From NCBI GenBank assembly GCA_022786545.1, contig JALFXV010000051.1, forward strand, positions 1 to 51,605: a stretch of DNA of 51,605 bases. The letters run 5' to 3'. The stretch is from Selenomonadaceae bacterium (lineage in GTDB: Bacteria > Bacillota > Negativicutes > Selenomonadales > Selenomonadaceae). Every line of letters begins with the position of its first letter. Position 1 is the stretch's first letter. Shown piece by piece: positions 26,254-33,516 of the stretch. The position numbers and the translations under genes were made by a program. The notes under the pieces were generated by a model. The model saw nothing but the letters and a program-made list of their open reading frames with translations. It was not told the origin of the DNA and made no database searches.

Positions 26254-26337
26254 AATTTCCTCCTGTATCTTGACAAATTTTCTGTACGCTCCTGCTTGTT
26301 GCACTGTCCGGAGCATGTACATCCTAACGCAAATTTT

Positions 26338-26366
26338 ATGATACCACAGAAATACCTTTTCCTCAA
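26338..26366 (-). promoter_or_regulatory. purC promoter
   Basis: Minus strand: -35 TTGAGG (26361-26366), 17-bp spacer, extended -10 TGGTATCAT (TATCAT at 26338-26343). It yields a leader of roughly 80 nt before purC. Confidence 0.5.
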
Positions 26367-26426
26367 GCTGTTTTGCAAAAGTCCTCTGCCGTGCCGGTTC
26401 CATAGCTCAGCTGGCCAGATACCATA

Positions 26427-28187
26427 TTAATCCAGCACCAGGTTGAAATACCCCCGGCGCTTCAGGCGGGTAGTTTTCAGCCGCTCCGGCAGCCAGACCA
26501 TGCCATCCGGCAGCCTGTACTCAAAGCTGCGCACCTGCTGGCTTTCAGGGTGCAGTTCTGCCACCCGCCTTGCCAGGAGCGGCAAGAGCTTAGGCAGCTG
26601 GCTGAGATTCAGGGTGGATTCCACTATCCGCATAGTTTCCCCGTCTAAGGTATACATGAGGATATGCTGCTGCGGTTCGCCCTCCCCCTCGTGGCAGCAC
26701 TTCACCAGCAGGGTCTCCCCCTGCTGAAAAGCAGCATGCTTCATGGCATAGGCGATATCCTCCTCCAGCCATGCCACATAACCCGGTCCCTGCCACTTGG
26801 CATCACGGATTGCCTTGTATTCCTTGGCCGTAGCAGGCTTCAATTCCACCTCTGCCCCAGCCTGCTCACGGCATAGCTGCAAGGCATAGAACTTCTTGTC
26901 ATATACCGGCTGGAAGCCCCGCTTGGCGTAGAAAATCCGCAGCCCGGATTCCGCCGGTGACAAAATCAGCGGCTTCTGCCAGTGATTCTGGGCAAACTGC
27001 AAAATCCGGCTGGACAGACCCTGCCCCTGATACTCAGGCAGGGTAGCCACCGCATACACATAATAGCCCTCAATATTGCCGATGGCAGTCTGAATATCCG
27101 CCGGAAGGAAACTTGCCATAGACACAGCCCTGCCCTCCCGGTAAATCACCAGCATGTTCAGCTCGCTCATGCGCTCTGACATGTAGAAATCAATAAATTC
27201 TGGGCTATCCCCAAAGCACTGCTCCCACATGGCATGGATGGCCTCCCGGTCGCGTACAGGGTCCGCCATAACCACATCCGCCGTTTCCGCCACATACTTC
27301 TTCAGCAGGATTTCCGGATAATAGGACAGCTTTGCCTTGCGGAGACCCAGGTCCCCCATATCATCCTCCCGGTTGATATACTCAAAGCCCTCCGTGGCAT
27401 GCTGAACAAACTGCTGGTTAATCATCGGATAAGCACCCTGCACCTCCGGAAATGCCTTCTCGAAATGCACCAGGAAAGTATCGGAGTTCAGGGGCTCCCC
27501 CATCGTAAAGGCCACAATATCCTCATGGCGTCTCAGGATGCCGCCTTTCAGACCGATTGCCTCATAATTGACAAAGGCATCCTCCAGCACGGAAAACTCA
27601 TTTTCCATGTCCTCATTCCACTTTTCCTCCCGGGAGCAAATCCAGTTCCGCGCCATAAAGCGTGTTTCCGCCAGATTTTCCCTGGTGATGGACTCATAGC
27701 TCCAATTCTCATCATCCTTGAAGCGGGCAATATGATTGCGTTTTTTCTGCATTTTCTTGCCCTTCAAAGAAGCCAGCTTTTCACGGCTGTACAGGTAATC
27801 ATAACAATCACGGTTGGATTCAATCAAAAATTTCCCCGGGAACCACTCCAAAAGAAGCTCCCGCTCCTGAGCGAGAATTGGCTCCAGATGCAGGGGAATC
27901 CCCTCCCGGCGGCACATGCCCAGCATGATTTCCAGAGCTTTCCGCTTGTCACCGGCACCGATGGGAAAATAATATGTCCAGTACGGCACATTCTCCTTCA
28001 TGGTCTTGTACATGCAGCGAAAAATCAGGCAGCCTTCAATCTCCGCCACCTGCACACGATATAGCTTCCGATACAAAAAAATCGTGCTGAAAGAACGCTC
28101 GCAGCTGTTGCCGTCATCCTCCGCCAGCCGCGCCTTTATCCAATCCTTATCTTCTATGCCAACCTCGTGAAAATTATAATCTTCCAT
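26427..28187 (-). CDS. DUF2156-GNAT fusion acyltransferase
   Basis: A 586-aa two-part protein. Residues 1 to about 295 match DUF2156, the acyltransferase fold shared with the catalytic domain of phosphatidylglycerol lysyltransferases (NFHEVGIEDKDWI, LYRKLYRVQ, KKMQKKRNHIARF, YPMINQQFVQ). Residues about 305-450 are a GNAT N-acetyltransferase, with the acetyl-CoA loop in VATLPEYQGQGLSSRIL (about 376-392). The last 130 residues are unassigned, possibly a sterol-carrier-like tail. The substrate is unknown. The ATG at 28187 lies eight bases after AGG; an ATG two codons upstream is too close to it. Single gene, transcribed away from the VOC gene. Confidence 0.75.
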   Translation of the reverse strand: MEDYNFHEVGIEDKDWIKARLAEDDGNSCERSFSTIFLYRKLYRVQVAEIEGCLIFRCMYKTMKENVPYWTYYFPIGAGDKRKALEIMLGMCRREGIPLHLEPILAQERELLLEWFPGKFLIESNRDCYDYLYSREKLASLKGKKMQKKRNHIARFKDDENWSYESITRENLAETRFMARNWICSREEKWNEDMENEFSVLEDAFVNYEAIGLKGGILRRHEDIVAFTMGEPLNSDTFLVHFEKAFPEVQGAYPMINQQFVQHATEGFEYINREDDMGDLGLRKAKLSYYPEILLKKYVAETADVVMADPVRDREAIHAMWEQCFGDSPEFIDFYMSERMSELNMLVIYREGRAVSMASFLPADIQTAIGNIEGYYVYAVATLPEYQGQGLSSRILQFAQNHWQKPLILSPAESGLRIFYAKRGFQPVYDKKFYALQLCREQAGAEVELKPATAKEYKAIRDAKWQGPGYVAWLEEDIAYAMKHAAFQQGETLLVKCCHEGEGEPQQHILMYTLDGETMRIVESTLNLSQLPKLLPLLARRVAELHPESQQVRSFEYRLPDGMVWLPERLKTTRLKRRGYFNLVLD

Positions 28188-28244
28188 AATCATTACCTAC
28201 TTACATACTAGTTAAATCTACTTTACTTTTACCACGCAAAAATC

Positions 28245-28255
28245 ATTATACCACA
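28245..28255 (-). promoter_or_regulatory. extended -10 promoter of DUF2156-GNAT gene
   Basis: Minus strand TGTGGTATAAT (TATAAT at 28245-28250), the same extended -10 as upstream of thiE. No good -35 is visible. Confidence 0.5.
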
Positions 28256-28309
28256 AAAATTGTCAGGCCGCTCCTTTTTTGATAAAATAATTATATAAGC
28301 TTTACAGCA

Positions 28310-28318
28310 TGTTACAAT
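28310..28318 (+). promoter_or_regulatory. possible promoter of VOC gene
   Basis: Extended -10 TGTTACAAT on the plus strand, 25 bp upstream of the start codon, in an AT-rich region with no clear -35. Confidence 0.35.
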
Positions 28319-28343
28319 ATGTTTATGAAAAGAGGTAGAAAGT

Positions 28344-28715
28344 ATGCAGTTCAAAATGATTCACGAAAATTACAACGTGGCAGACCTGGCCAGGTCTATG
28401 GCCTTCTATGAAGAAGCCCTGGGGCTGAAGGAAACCCGCCGCAAGGAGGCCGCTGACGCCTCCTTCATCATCGTGTACCTGGCCAATGAAAACTCCGACT
28501 TTGAGCTGGAGCTGACCTGGCTCCGGGATATGGACCGCCCTTACAATCTGGGGGACTGCGAGTTCCACCTGGCCTTCCGCACCGATGATTACGAGGCCGC
28601 TCACGCCAAGCATGAGGCTATGGGCTGCATCTGCTACGAAAATCCCCAGATGGGCATCTACTTCATCAAGGACCCGGACGGATACTGGCTGGAGGTTCTG
28701 CCACCAATAAAGTAA
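28344..28715 (+). CDS. VOC family protein, lactoylglutathione lyase-like
   Basis: A 123-aa single-module glyoxalase/bleomycin-resistance fold protein. It begins HENYNVADLARSMAFYEEALGL, a typical VOC N-terminus. Metal ligand candidates are H7, E54 or E56 (DFELELTW), H74 (FHLAFRT) and E118 (GYWLEVLPP). The ending KDPDGYWLEV is the glyoxalase I signature. It probably isomerises a hemithioacetal such as that of methylglyoxal, but VOC substrates vary widely. RBS AGAGGTAGAAAGT. It is the only plus-strand gene in the first 49 kb and stands directly before the large repeat region. Confidence 0.85.
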   Translation: MQFKMIHENYNVADLARSMAFYEEALGLKETRRKEAADASFIIVYLANENSDFELELTWLRDMDRPYNLGDCEFHLAFRTDDYEAAHAKHEAMGCICYENPQMGIYFIKDPDGYWLEVLPPIK

Positions 28716-28790
28716 AAATTTCAGTTTGTCGTAGTGCTTGTTTGTAACTACGAGCATATACTGACTGAAATAGGTTGGTAGTTCGTGGAC

Positions 28791-28976
28791 TCTGTTCAGA
28801 CATTTAAAAGGGACAGGTAGCGGCAGTACCCATAGAAAACTCGCTCTCGCTCTTAGCACAGCCTCGCGCTTCTAAGCTCCTGCTTCGCTTACGCTCGCAC
28901 TCGCTAAGAAGCGAGGCTGCACTCAAGGTTTTCTTTGGGTACATGCCGCACCTGTCCTTCTTTTTGTCTGAACAGA
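28791..28976. repeat. hairpin element 1, 11-bp terminal inverted repeats
   Basis: Bounded by TCTGTTCAGAC and its exact complement GTCTGAACAGA. The arms continue to match inward: GGGACAGGT, GCGGCA, TACCCA and AGAAAAC appear on the left arm and, complemented, on the right arm. The core folds again (GCACAGCCTCGCGCTTCTAAGC against GCTAAGAAGCGAGGCTGC). No open frame or target-site duplication is evident. Confidence 0.75.
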
Positions 28977-29035
28977 TATGCACATAGTTCTCAACTATAC
29001 TCTGCTGTACGCTACTAAGGTAATCAATCTACCTT

Positions 29036-29210
29036 TACGAGCAAGACTGAAAAGGGGGAGCCGGGAAGCTGACGAGACCTGATACTGCCAACTGCTATGC
29101 AAGGCAATCTGCTATTATGAGCAGAATTGTTTGCACTGTACGTTTATGCAACGGTCGGCAATAACAGGTTTCGCCAGCCACTTCGCCCCCCTATTTCAGG
29201 CTTATTCGTA
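29036..29210. repeat. inverted duplication in the centre of the repeat region
   Basis: The plus strand from 29036 (TACGAGCAAGACTGAAAAGG...) and the minus strand from 29210 (TACGAATAAGCCTGAAATAG...) match along about 65 bases. Shared blocks include CTGAAA, GGGGG, ACCTG, TGCC and TGCA. The spacer between the arms is about 43 bp. Similarity is clear but diverged, so it is an old duplication or a constrained paired structure. Confidence 0.65.
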
Positions 29211-29269
29211 AAGCTGTATGTAGCACTATGGCAACAAGCAACGTATATCGTTTTATCATTTTGTCTATA

Positions 29270-29523
29270 TCTGTTCAGACAAAGAAAGGGATGAGTGAGG
29301 ACAGTACCCATAGAAAACCTTTGTTGTGCCTCGGTGCTTAGCGGGTGATATGCCGGTGGCATATCACCCAGCACAAGACAACTGCGATGCGTTGTCTTGT
29401 GCTGCGACCTTGCAAGCCGTCAGGCACAGCAAGAGCTTAGCAGCCGCTAGGCACAACTAGGAGCGAGAGCGTGTTTTCTATGGGTAGCTGTCCCGCTCAG
29501 CCCATTTTTATAGTCTGAACAGA
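29270..29523. repeat. hairpin element 2, 11-bp terminal inverted repeats, branched core
   Basis: Same ends as element 1 (TCTGTTCAGAC...GTCTGAACAGA). Both arms contain GTACCCATAGAAAAC or CTACCCATAGAAAAC. Inside are an inner stem GTTGTGCCT (29323-29331) with AGGCACAAC (29449-29457), a perfect 12-bp hairpin (29343-29369) and, directly adjoining, a perfect 13-bp hairpin (29370-29403). The whole would fold as a branched cruciform. Confidence 0.75.
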
Positions 29524-29574
29524 GTGCACGAACCAACAAAACTTATCCGTTAATATTCCAAAAGCCTCATACCT

Positions 29575-29901
29575 TCACGACGATAAACTGGAATCAACAA
29601 TAGTGTCTAAAAGCTTCGGGCTTTCCTCCTGCCTTACGGCATGAGTTTTGGTCTGGGACACGATTTTGCCTTCCCGCGTGACAGTAATCAGCGTAGAACC
29701 ATCAGACAAAATCCTCGTCACCGTCACTGTCTTCTTCGGGTCTCCCCCATCCTCAGAATTCAGGCTGGGACTCTGCCCCTTTTTCATCTTGTCCAAAAGC
29801 ACAGAAAAATTTGAACTGGTCTCCTCATGCTCCGCATTCCGCGCCTTTGCTCCTGTCCAGCTGCTGATGCCCAGACCGGCACCATTAACCTTGCTAGTCA
29901 T
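29575..29901 (-). CDS. hypothetical protein, 108 aa
   Basis: No family recognised. The protein is hydrophilic without a signal peptide or membrane segment. The N-terminal half is low in order-promoting residues (SSWTGAKARNAEHEETSSN). The second half has a short beta-rich block KKTVTVTRILSDGSTLITVT followed by REGKIVSQTKT, which looks like a small beta-sheet repeat. The ATG at 29901 is preceded by AAAGGAGC with seven-base spacing, which supports expression; the frame extends 26 codons upstream with no ribosome site. It borders the repeat region. Confidence 0.55.
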   Translation of the reverse strand: MTSKVNGAGLGISSWTGAKARNAEHEETSSNFSVLLDKMKKGQSPSLNSEDGGDPKKTVTVTRILSDGSTLITVTREGKIVSQTKTHAVRQEESPKLLDTIVDSSLSS

Positions 29902-29988
29902 AATAAAAGCTCCTTTCAACTTGCTTTCTTCAATCCATTGAAAACTTTTCGAGCTTATTAGCCAGCACCATTGAACCAACTAAAATCC

Positions 29989-30014
29989 TTGCTACGTTAA
30001 TAATATCGTAGCAA
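29989..30014. terminator. hairpin downstream of cobI
   Basis: A perfect 8-bp stem TTGCTACG/CGTAGCAA with a 10-base AT loop, 13 bp past the cobI stop. No adjacent T run is present, so terminator function is uncertain. Confidence 0.35.
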
Positions 30015-30027
30015 AGGGAAAATATCT

Positions 30028-30723
30028 TTACCTTCTTGTCAGAATAGTGGACAGATAATTCAGCTTCCTGCCCTTCTCCCCGGAAATATCCCGGATAATC
30101 ACTTCATCGTCAAGGCCGCAGCGGCTTGCCAGCACCGCCTGCTTTGCCAGCCCTTCCTCTGAGAGCATATCAATCACCGCATCGGAGTTCTTGTACACCT
30201 TCATCAGCACGGCATTATCGCAGGTCTTCAAGGCAGACCGCACCCTGTCCTCCGGCATATTGGCAGGAATAATGCTCAGTATGCTGTCACCTTCCACAAT
30301 CGGGGTGTTGGTGGCACTGCCAATGGCACAGAACGCCGGAATCCCTGGAATCGTCTCTATCTCCACAGCCTCATGCTGCAAAAGCCTGAACACATAAATG
30401 TAGGTACTGTAAAACATAGGGTCTCCCAATGTCAAAAATCCTACATTCTTTCCTGCCTGCAACAGTTCAAGGATTTCCTGCTTGTTGCTCTGCCAGGCAG
30501 TATCATCCTCTGCAAAGCCTACCGTCATAGGAAAAACCTGATACACGATTTCCGTTTCCGGCTTGATATACTGGCTGGCAATATTCAGTGCCACACTGCC
30601 ATCCTTTTTCTCTGTCTTAGGTGCAATAATCACATCCAGCTGCTTGATTGCATTGATGGCCTTTACTGTCAAAAGCTCCGGGTCACCAGGCCCTACACCA
30701 ATACCAAATAACTTCCCTGCCAT
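30028..30723 (-). CDS. cobI: precorrin-2/cobalt-factor-2 C20-methyltransferase
   Basis: A 231-aa SAM-dependent tetrapyrrole methyltransferase (CobI/CbiL group) that methylates C20 of the corrin precursor. Visible signatures are GIGVGPGDPELLTVKA (residues 7-22), GFLTLGDPMFYSTYIYVF, IPGIPAFCAIGSATNTPI and NAVLMKVYKN, all typical of CobI/CbiL rather than other methylases in the family. The ATG at 30723 follows GAAGG. No other corrin genes or cobalamin riboswitch are in the window, so it is an orphan here; the rest of the pathway is presumably elsewhere. Confidence 0.88.
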   Translation of the reverse strand: MAGKLFGIGVGPGDPELLTVKAINAIKQLDVIIAPKTEKKDGSVALNIASQYIKPETEIVYQVFPMTVGFAEDDTAWQSNKQEILELLQAGKNVGFLTLGDPMFYSTYIYVFRLLQHEAVEIETIPGIPAFCAIGSATNTPIVEGDSILSIIPANMPEDRVRSALKTCDNAVLMKVYKNSDAVIDMLSEEGLAKQAVLASRCGLDDEVIIRDISGEKGRKLNYLSTILTRR

Positions 30724-30864
30724 AAAAACCTTCATTCCTTTCCATGCTATGTAAACACGACCAAAACAAGCACTGCAAAGATTATTGCTCATACATTTCA
30801 TTCATTAATAAATTTATTCATTTCAGTATTTATCCGCACCTCTCAGCGGATGCGGCAGCAATAT

Positions 30865-30873
30865 TTTATACCA
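30865..30873 (-). promoter_or_regulatory. possible cobI promoter
   Basis: Extended -10 TGGTATAAA on the minus strand (TATAAA at 30865-30870). A small hairpin (GACAGGC/GCCTG around 30873-30888) overlaps the -35 zone, and another (CCGCATC/GGTGCGG, 30832-30853) starts the roughly 135-nt leader. The leader does not resemble a cobalamin riboswitch. Confidence 0.35.
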
Positions 30874-30903
30874 GCAGGCAAAGCCTGTCGAATCATATAT
30901 ATT

Positions 30904-31818
30904 CTAAGATTCCAAATCCTTCAGGTAACGACCCAGGGCATCCTGCCATTCAGGCAGCGGCACAAAGCCATTTTCTGCCAGCTTGCCAGTAGCCAGCCTG
31001 CTGTTAAATGGCCGGGCAGCCTTGCTGACGCCATATTCCTCGGTGGTAACAGGAATTACCTTGGTATCATAACCAGCCTGGCGGAAAATCTCACAGGCAA
31101 AATCATACCAGCTGATATAACCTCCCTCATTGGTAGCATTGTAGAAGCCATATTTTTCCGTCTCTATCATGTCCACCAGCAGCCGCGCCAAATCCAGCGT
31201 ATAGGTGGGCCTGCCAATCTGGTCATTAACCACCCGCAGCTCTGGGTATTTTTTGCCCACCTTCAGCATGGTCTTGATAAAGTTGTTGCCGTTCCTGCCA
31301 AACACCCAGGAAATGCGCACCACAAAGAATTTCTCCAGGCACTCCTTCACCACCAGCTCCCCCATCAGCTTGCCAAAGCCATAAACGTTCAGGGGGTCAT
31401 ACTCATGGCAGTCCGCATCCCAGGGCTCTGTTCCCTGCCCGGCAAAAACATAATCCGTAGATATATACATCATCTTGCAGTTAATATAATTGCAGGCATC
31501 CACAATATTGCTGGTACCATTGCCGTTTACATCCAGCACCTTCTCCTTGTTTTCCGGCTCCTCAGCCGCATCCACATTGGTCCAGGCCGCGCAGTGAATC
31601 ACTGCATCCGGCTGCAGGTTGAAGATAGCCTCCCTCACACCTGTCCTGTCCAGAATATTCAGCTGATAATAGGGCGCACTGCATACGGCACTTCCATCCT
31701 GTATGCCGCTATACGACTCAGACAAATCAGAGCCTATGGCCTCATGGCCTCTCGCTGCCAGCTCATTCATCACATCATGCCCCAGCTGGCCATTGACTCC
31801 CGTAACAAAAACCTTCAT
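30904..31818 (-). CDS. rfbD: dTDP-4-dehydrorhamnose reductase
   Basis: A 304-aa SDR-family enzyme giving dTDP-L-rhamnose in the last step of the pathway. The N-terminal NAD(P) motif is TGVNGQLGHDV (residues 6-16); STDYVFAG and the catalytic YGFGK (Y and K of YxxxK) follow, with the usual VRISWVFG. It lies 15 bp after rfbC, last in the rfbABCD operon. The product feeds rhamnose into surface polysaccharide. Confidence 0.95.
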   Translation of the reverse strand: MKVFVTGVNGQLGHDVMNELAARGHEAIGSDLSESYSGIQDGSAVCSAPYYQLNILDRTGVREAIFNLQPDAVIHCAAWTNVDAAEEPENKEKVLDVNGNGTSNIVDACNYINCKMMYISTDYVFAGQGTEPWDADCHEYDPLNVYGFGKLMGELVVKECLEKFFVVRISWVFGRNGNNFIKTMLKVGKKYPELRVVNDQIGRPTYTLDLARLLVDMIETEKYGFYNATNEGGYISWYDFACEIFRQAGYDTKVIPVTTEEYGVSKAARPFNSRLATGKLAENGFVPLPEWQDALGRYLKDLES

Positions 31819-31833
31819 AATATTTTGCTCCTG

Positions 31834-32442
31834 TCAACCAAACTTAAAGGTATCCTTCAGCCCCAGCCACTTCTTGTCCTTATCGGACAAATTCAGCGGC
31901 ACGCCATCCACCGTATATCCGGCAGAGTCAGCACTGCCCTGATAGGCTCCCTGCAGCTTAGGCCACTCTATGCCGATTTCCGGGTCATTCCAGGCCAGGC
32001 CGCCCTCATCCCCGGGCTGATAGAAATCCGTCACCTTGTAGCAGAACTCCGCTTCATCGCTCAGCACCAAAAAGCCGTGGGCAAAGCCCTCGGAAATATA
32101 AAACTGCTTCTTGTTTTCCGCACTGAGGGTTACGCCGTACCACTGGCCATAGGTGACAGAGCCCTGGCGCAAGTCCACGGCCACATCAAATACCTCGCCG
32201 CGGATAGCCCTGACCAGCTTGCCCTGAGGATGCTGCTTCTGAAAATGCAGCCCCCGCAGCACTCCCTTGGTGCTCATGCTCTGATTATCCTGCACAAAAA
32301 CCATATCAAGGCCCGCCTCATGCATGTCCTGCTGATTATAGGTCTCCACGAAATACCCGCGATTGTCGCCGAACACTGTCGGCTCTATTACATAAAGCCC
32401 CTCAATAGGAGCCTTGGTAACCTTTATCTTGCCCACTGCCAT
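31834..32442 (-). CDS. rfbC: dTDP-4-dehydrorhamnose 3,5-epimerase
   Basis: A 202-aa cupin epimerase, third step of dTDP-rhamnose synthesis. Signatures: VFGDNRGYFVETYN, QDNQSMSTKGVLRGLHFQ (catalytic histidine in GLHFQ), VDLRQGSVTYGQW, and ISEGFAHGFLVLSDEAEF. ATG at 32442 sits very close to GGAG, so the in-frame GTG two codons downstream (32436) may be the true start. The stop is 15 bp before rfbD. Confidence 0.95.
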   Translation of the reverse strand: MAVGKIKVTKAPIEGLYVIEPTVFGDNRGYFVETYNQQDMHEAGLDMVFVQDNQSMSTKGVLRGLHFQKQHPQGKLVRAIRGEVFDVAVDLRQGSVTYGQWYGVTLSAENKKQFYISEGFAHGFLVLSDEAEFCYKVTDFYQPGDEGGLAWNDPEIGIEWPKLQGAYQGSADSAGYTVDGVPLNLSDKDKKWLGLKDTFKFG

Positions 32443-32463
32443 ATCTCCATTTCATATCTATGC

Positions 32464-33483
32464 TTAACGATTGCCATACATCTTGTCGTAATACTGCTGG
32501 TATTCGCCGTTCACAATATCCTGCCACCATTTCTTGTTGTCCAGATACCAGCGGATGGTCTTCTTGATGCCGTCCTCAAATTTTGTTTCCGGCAGCCAGC
32601 CCAGTTCATTGTGGATTTTAGTTGGGTCAATGGCATAGCGCATATCATGCCCCTTGCGGTCACCCACATGGGTAATCAGGGACTCCGGCTTGCCCAGCTC
32701 CCGGCAGATGATTTTCACAATCTCAATATTCTGCTTCTCATTGTGGCCGCCTACATTGTAGACTTCGCCAACCCTGCCCTTGTGGATAATCAGGTCAATG
32801 GCCTTACAATGGTCCTCCACATAGAGCCAGTCACGGACATTCAGCCCCTCGCCATAGACAGGCAGCGGCTTATCTGCCAGAGCATTGGCAATCATCAGGG
32901 GGATAAGCTTCTCAGGGAAATGATACGGGCCATAGTTGTTGCTGCAGCGGCTGATAGTCACCGGCAAGCCGTAGGTACGATGATATGCCATCACCAAAAG
33001 GTCAGCCCCGGCCTTGGAAGAAGAATACGGGCTGCTGGTATGCAGCGGCGTTTCCTCCGTAAAGAACAAATCCGGCCTGTCCAATGGCAAATCACCATAT
33101 ACCTCGTCAGTAGAAACCTGATGATAACGCTGGATGCCATACTTGCGGCAGGCATCCATCAGCACAGCTGTCCCCATGATATTGGTTTCCAAGAAAATGC
33201 CCGGATTTTCAATAGACCTGTCCACATGGGACTCAGCTGCAAAATTCACCACCATATCCGGCTTTTCTTCCTCAAAAAGCTTCTCCACTGCCTCCCGGTC
33301 ACAGATATCCGCCCTGACAAAGCGGAAATTTTCCTGCCCCAGCACAGGCTCCAGGGTAGACAGATTGCCTGCATAGGTCAGCTTGTCCAGGCAGATAATC
33401 CGATAGTCAGGATGTGCCTTCAGCATGTGAAACACAAAATTGCTGCCGATAAAACCGGCACCGCCGGTCACTATAATAGTCAT
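32464..33483 (-). CDS. rfbB: dTDP-glucose 4,6-dehydratase
   Basis: A 339-aa SDR enzyme, second step of the rhamnose pathway. NAD motif GGAGFIGSNFV (residues 7-17), VNFAAESHVDRSI, STDEVYGDL with the catalytic TDE, and YSSSKAGAD with the YxxxK pair are all present. Full length. Its GGAGGAG ribosome site is about twelve bases from the ATG at 33483. Confidence 0.96.
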   Translation of the reverse strand: MTIIVTGGAGFIGSNFVFHMLKAHPDYRIICLDKLTYAGNLSTLEPVLGQENFRFVRADICDREAVEKLFEEEKPDMVVNFAAESHVDRSIENPGIFLETNIMGTAVLMDACRKYGIQRYHQVSTDEVYGDLPLDRPDLFFTEETPLHTSSPYSSSKAGADLLVMAYHRTYGLPVTISRCSNNYGPYHFPEKLIPLMIANALADKPLPVYGEGLNVRDWLYVEDHCKAIDLIIHKGRVGEVYNVGGHNEKQNIEIVKIICRELGKPESLITHVGDRKGHDMRYAIDPTKIHNELGWLPETKFEDGIKKTIRWYLDNKKWWQDIVNGEYQQYYDKMYGNR

Positions 33484-33516
33484 TATTTCAGAACTCCTCC
33501 AATTTATATCCTTAAC

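Larger units (their letters stand above)
28718..29545. repeat. complex inverted-repeat region without genes
   Basis: No gene was found from 28716 to 29574. The stretch is built from related units. Two hairpin elements (28791-28976 and 29270-29523) have identical ends and lie in mirror orientation. The roughly 290 bp between them contains an inverted duplication (29036-29100 against 29144-29210). A further copy of that unit starts at 28749, and a stem TTTCAGT/ACTGAAA (about 28719-28769) with an inner CGTAGT/ACTACG precedes it. The flank GTTCGTGGAC before the first element recurs inverted as GTGCACGAAC after the second. It may be a nested pair of miniature mobile elements or a large structured RNA. 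Confidence 0.7.

Noticed and set aside
28977..29269. Invertible (phase-variable) segment between the hairpin elements
   Set aside because: The inverted ends could recombine, but there is no recombinase gene nearby and no promoter or coding end inside the segment that an inversion would switch.
28791..29523. CRISPR array
   Set aside because: Repeats are few, alternate in orientation, differ in spacing and have no cas genes nearby.
30832..30853. CTGAGAGG-containing hairpin resembling part of a TPP riboswitch
   Set aside because: The ACCTGA and TAATGCCAGCG parts of the THI element are missing and the downstream gene is cobI.
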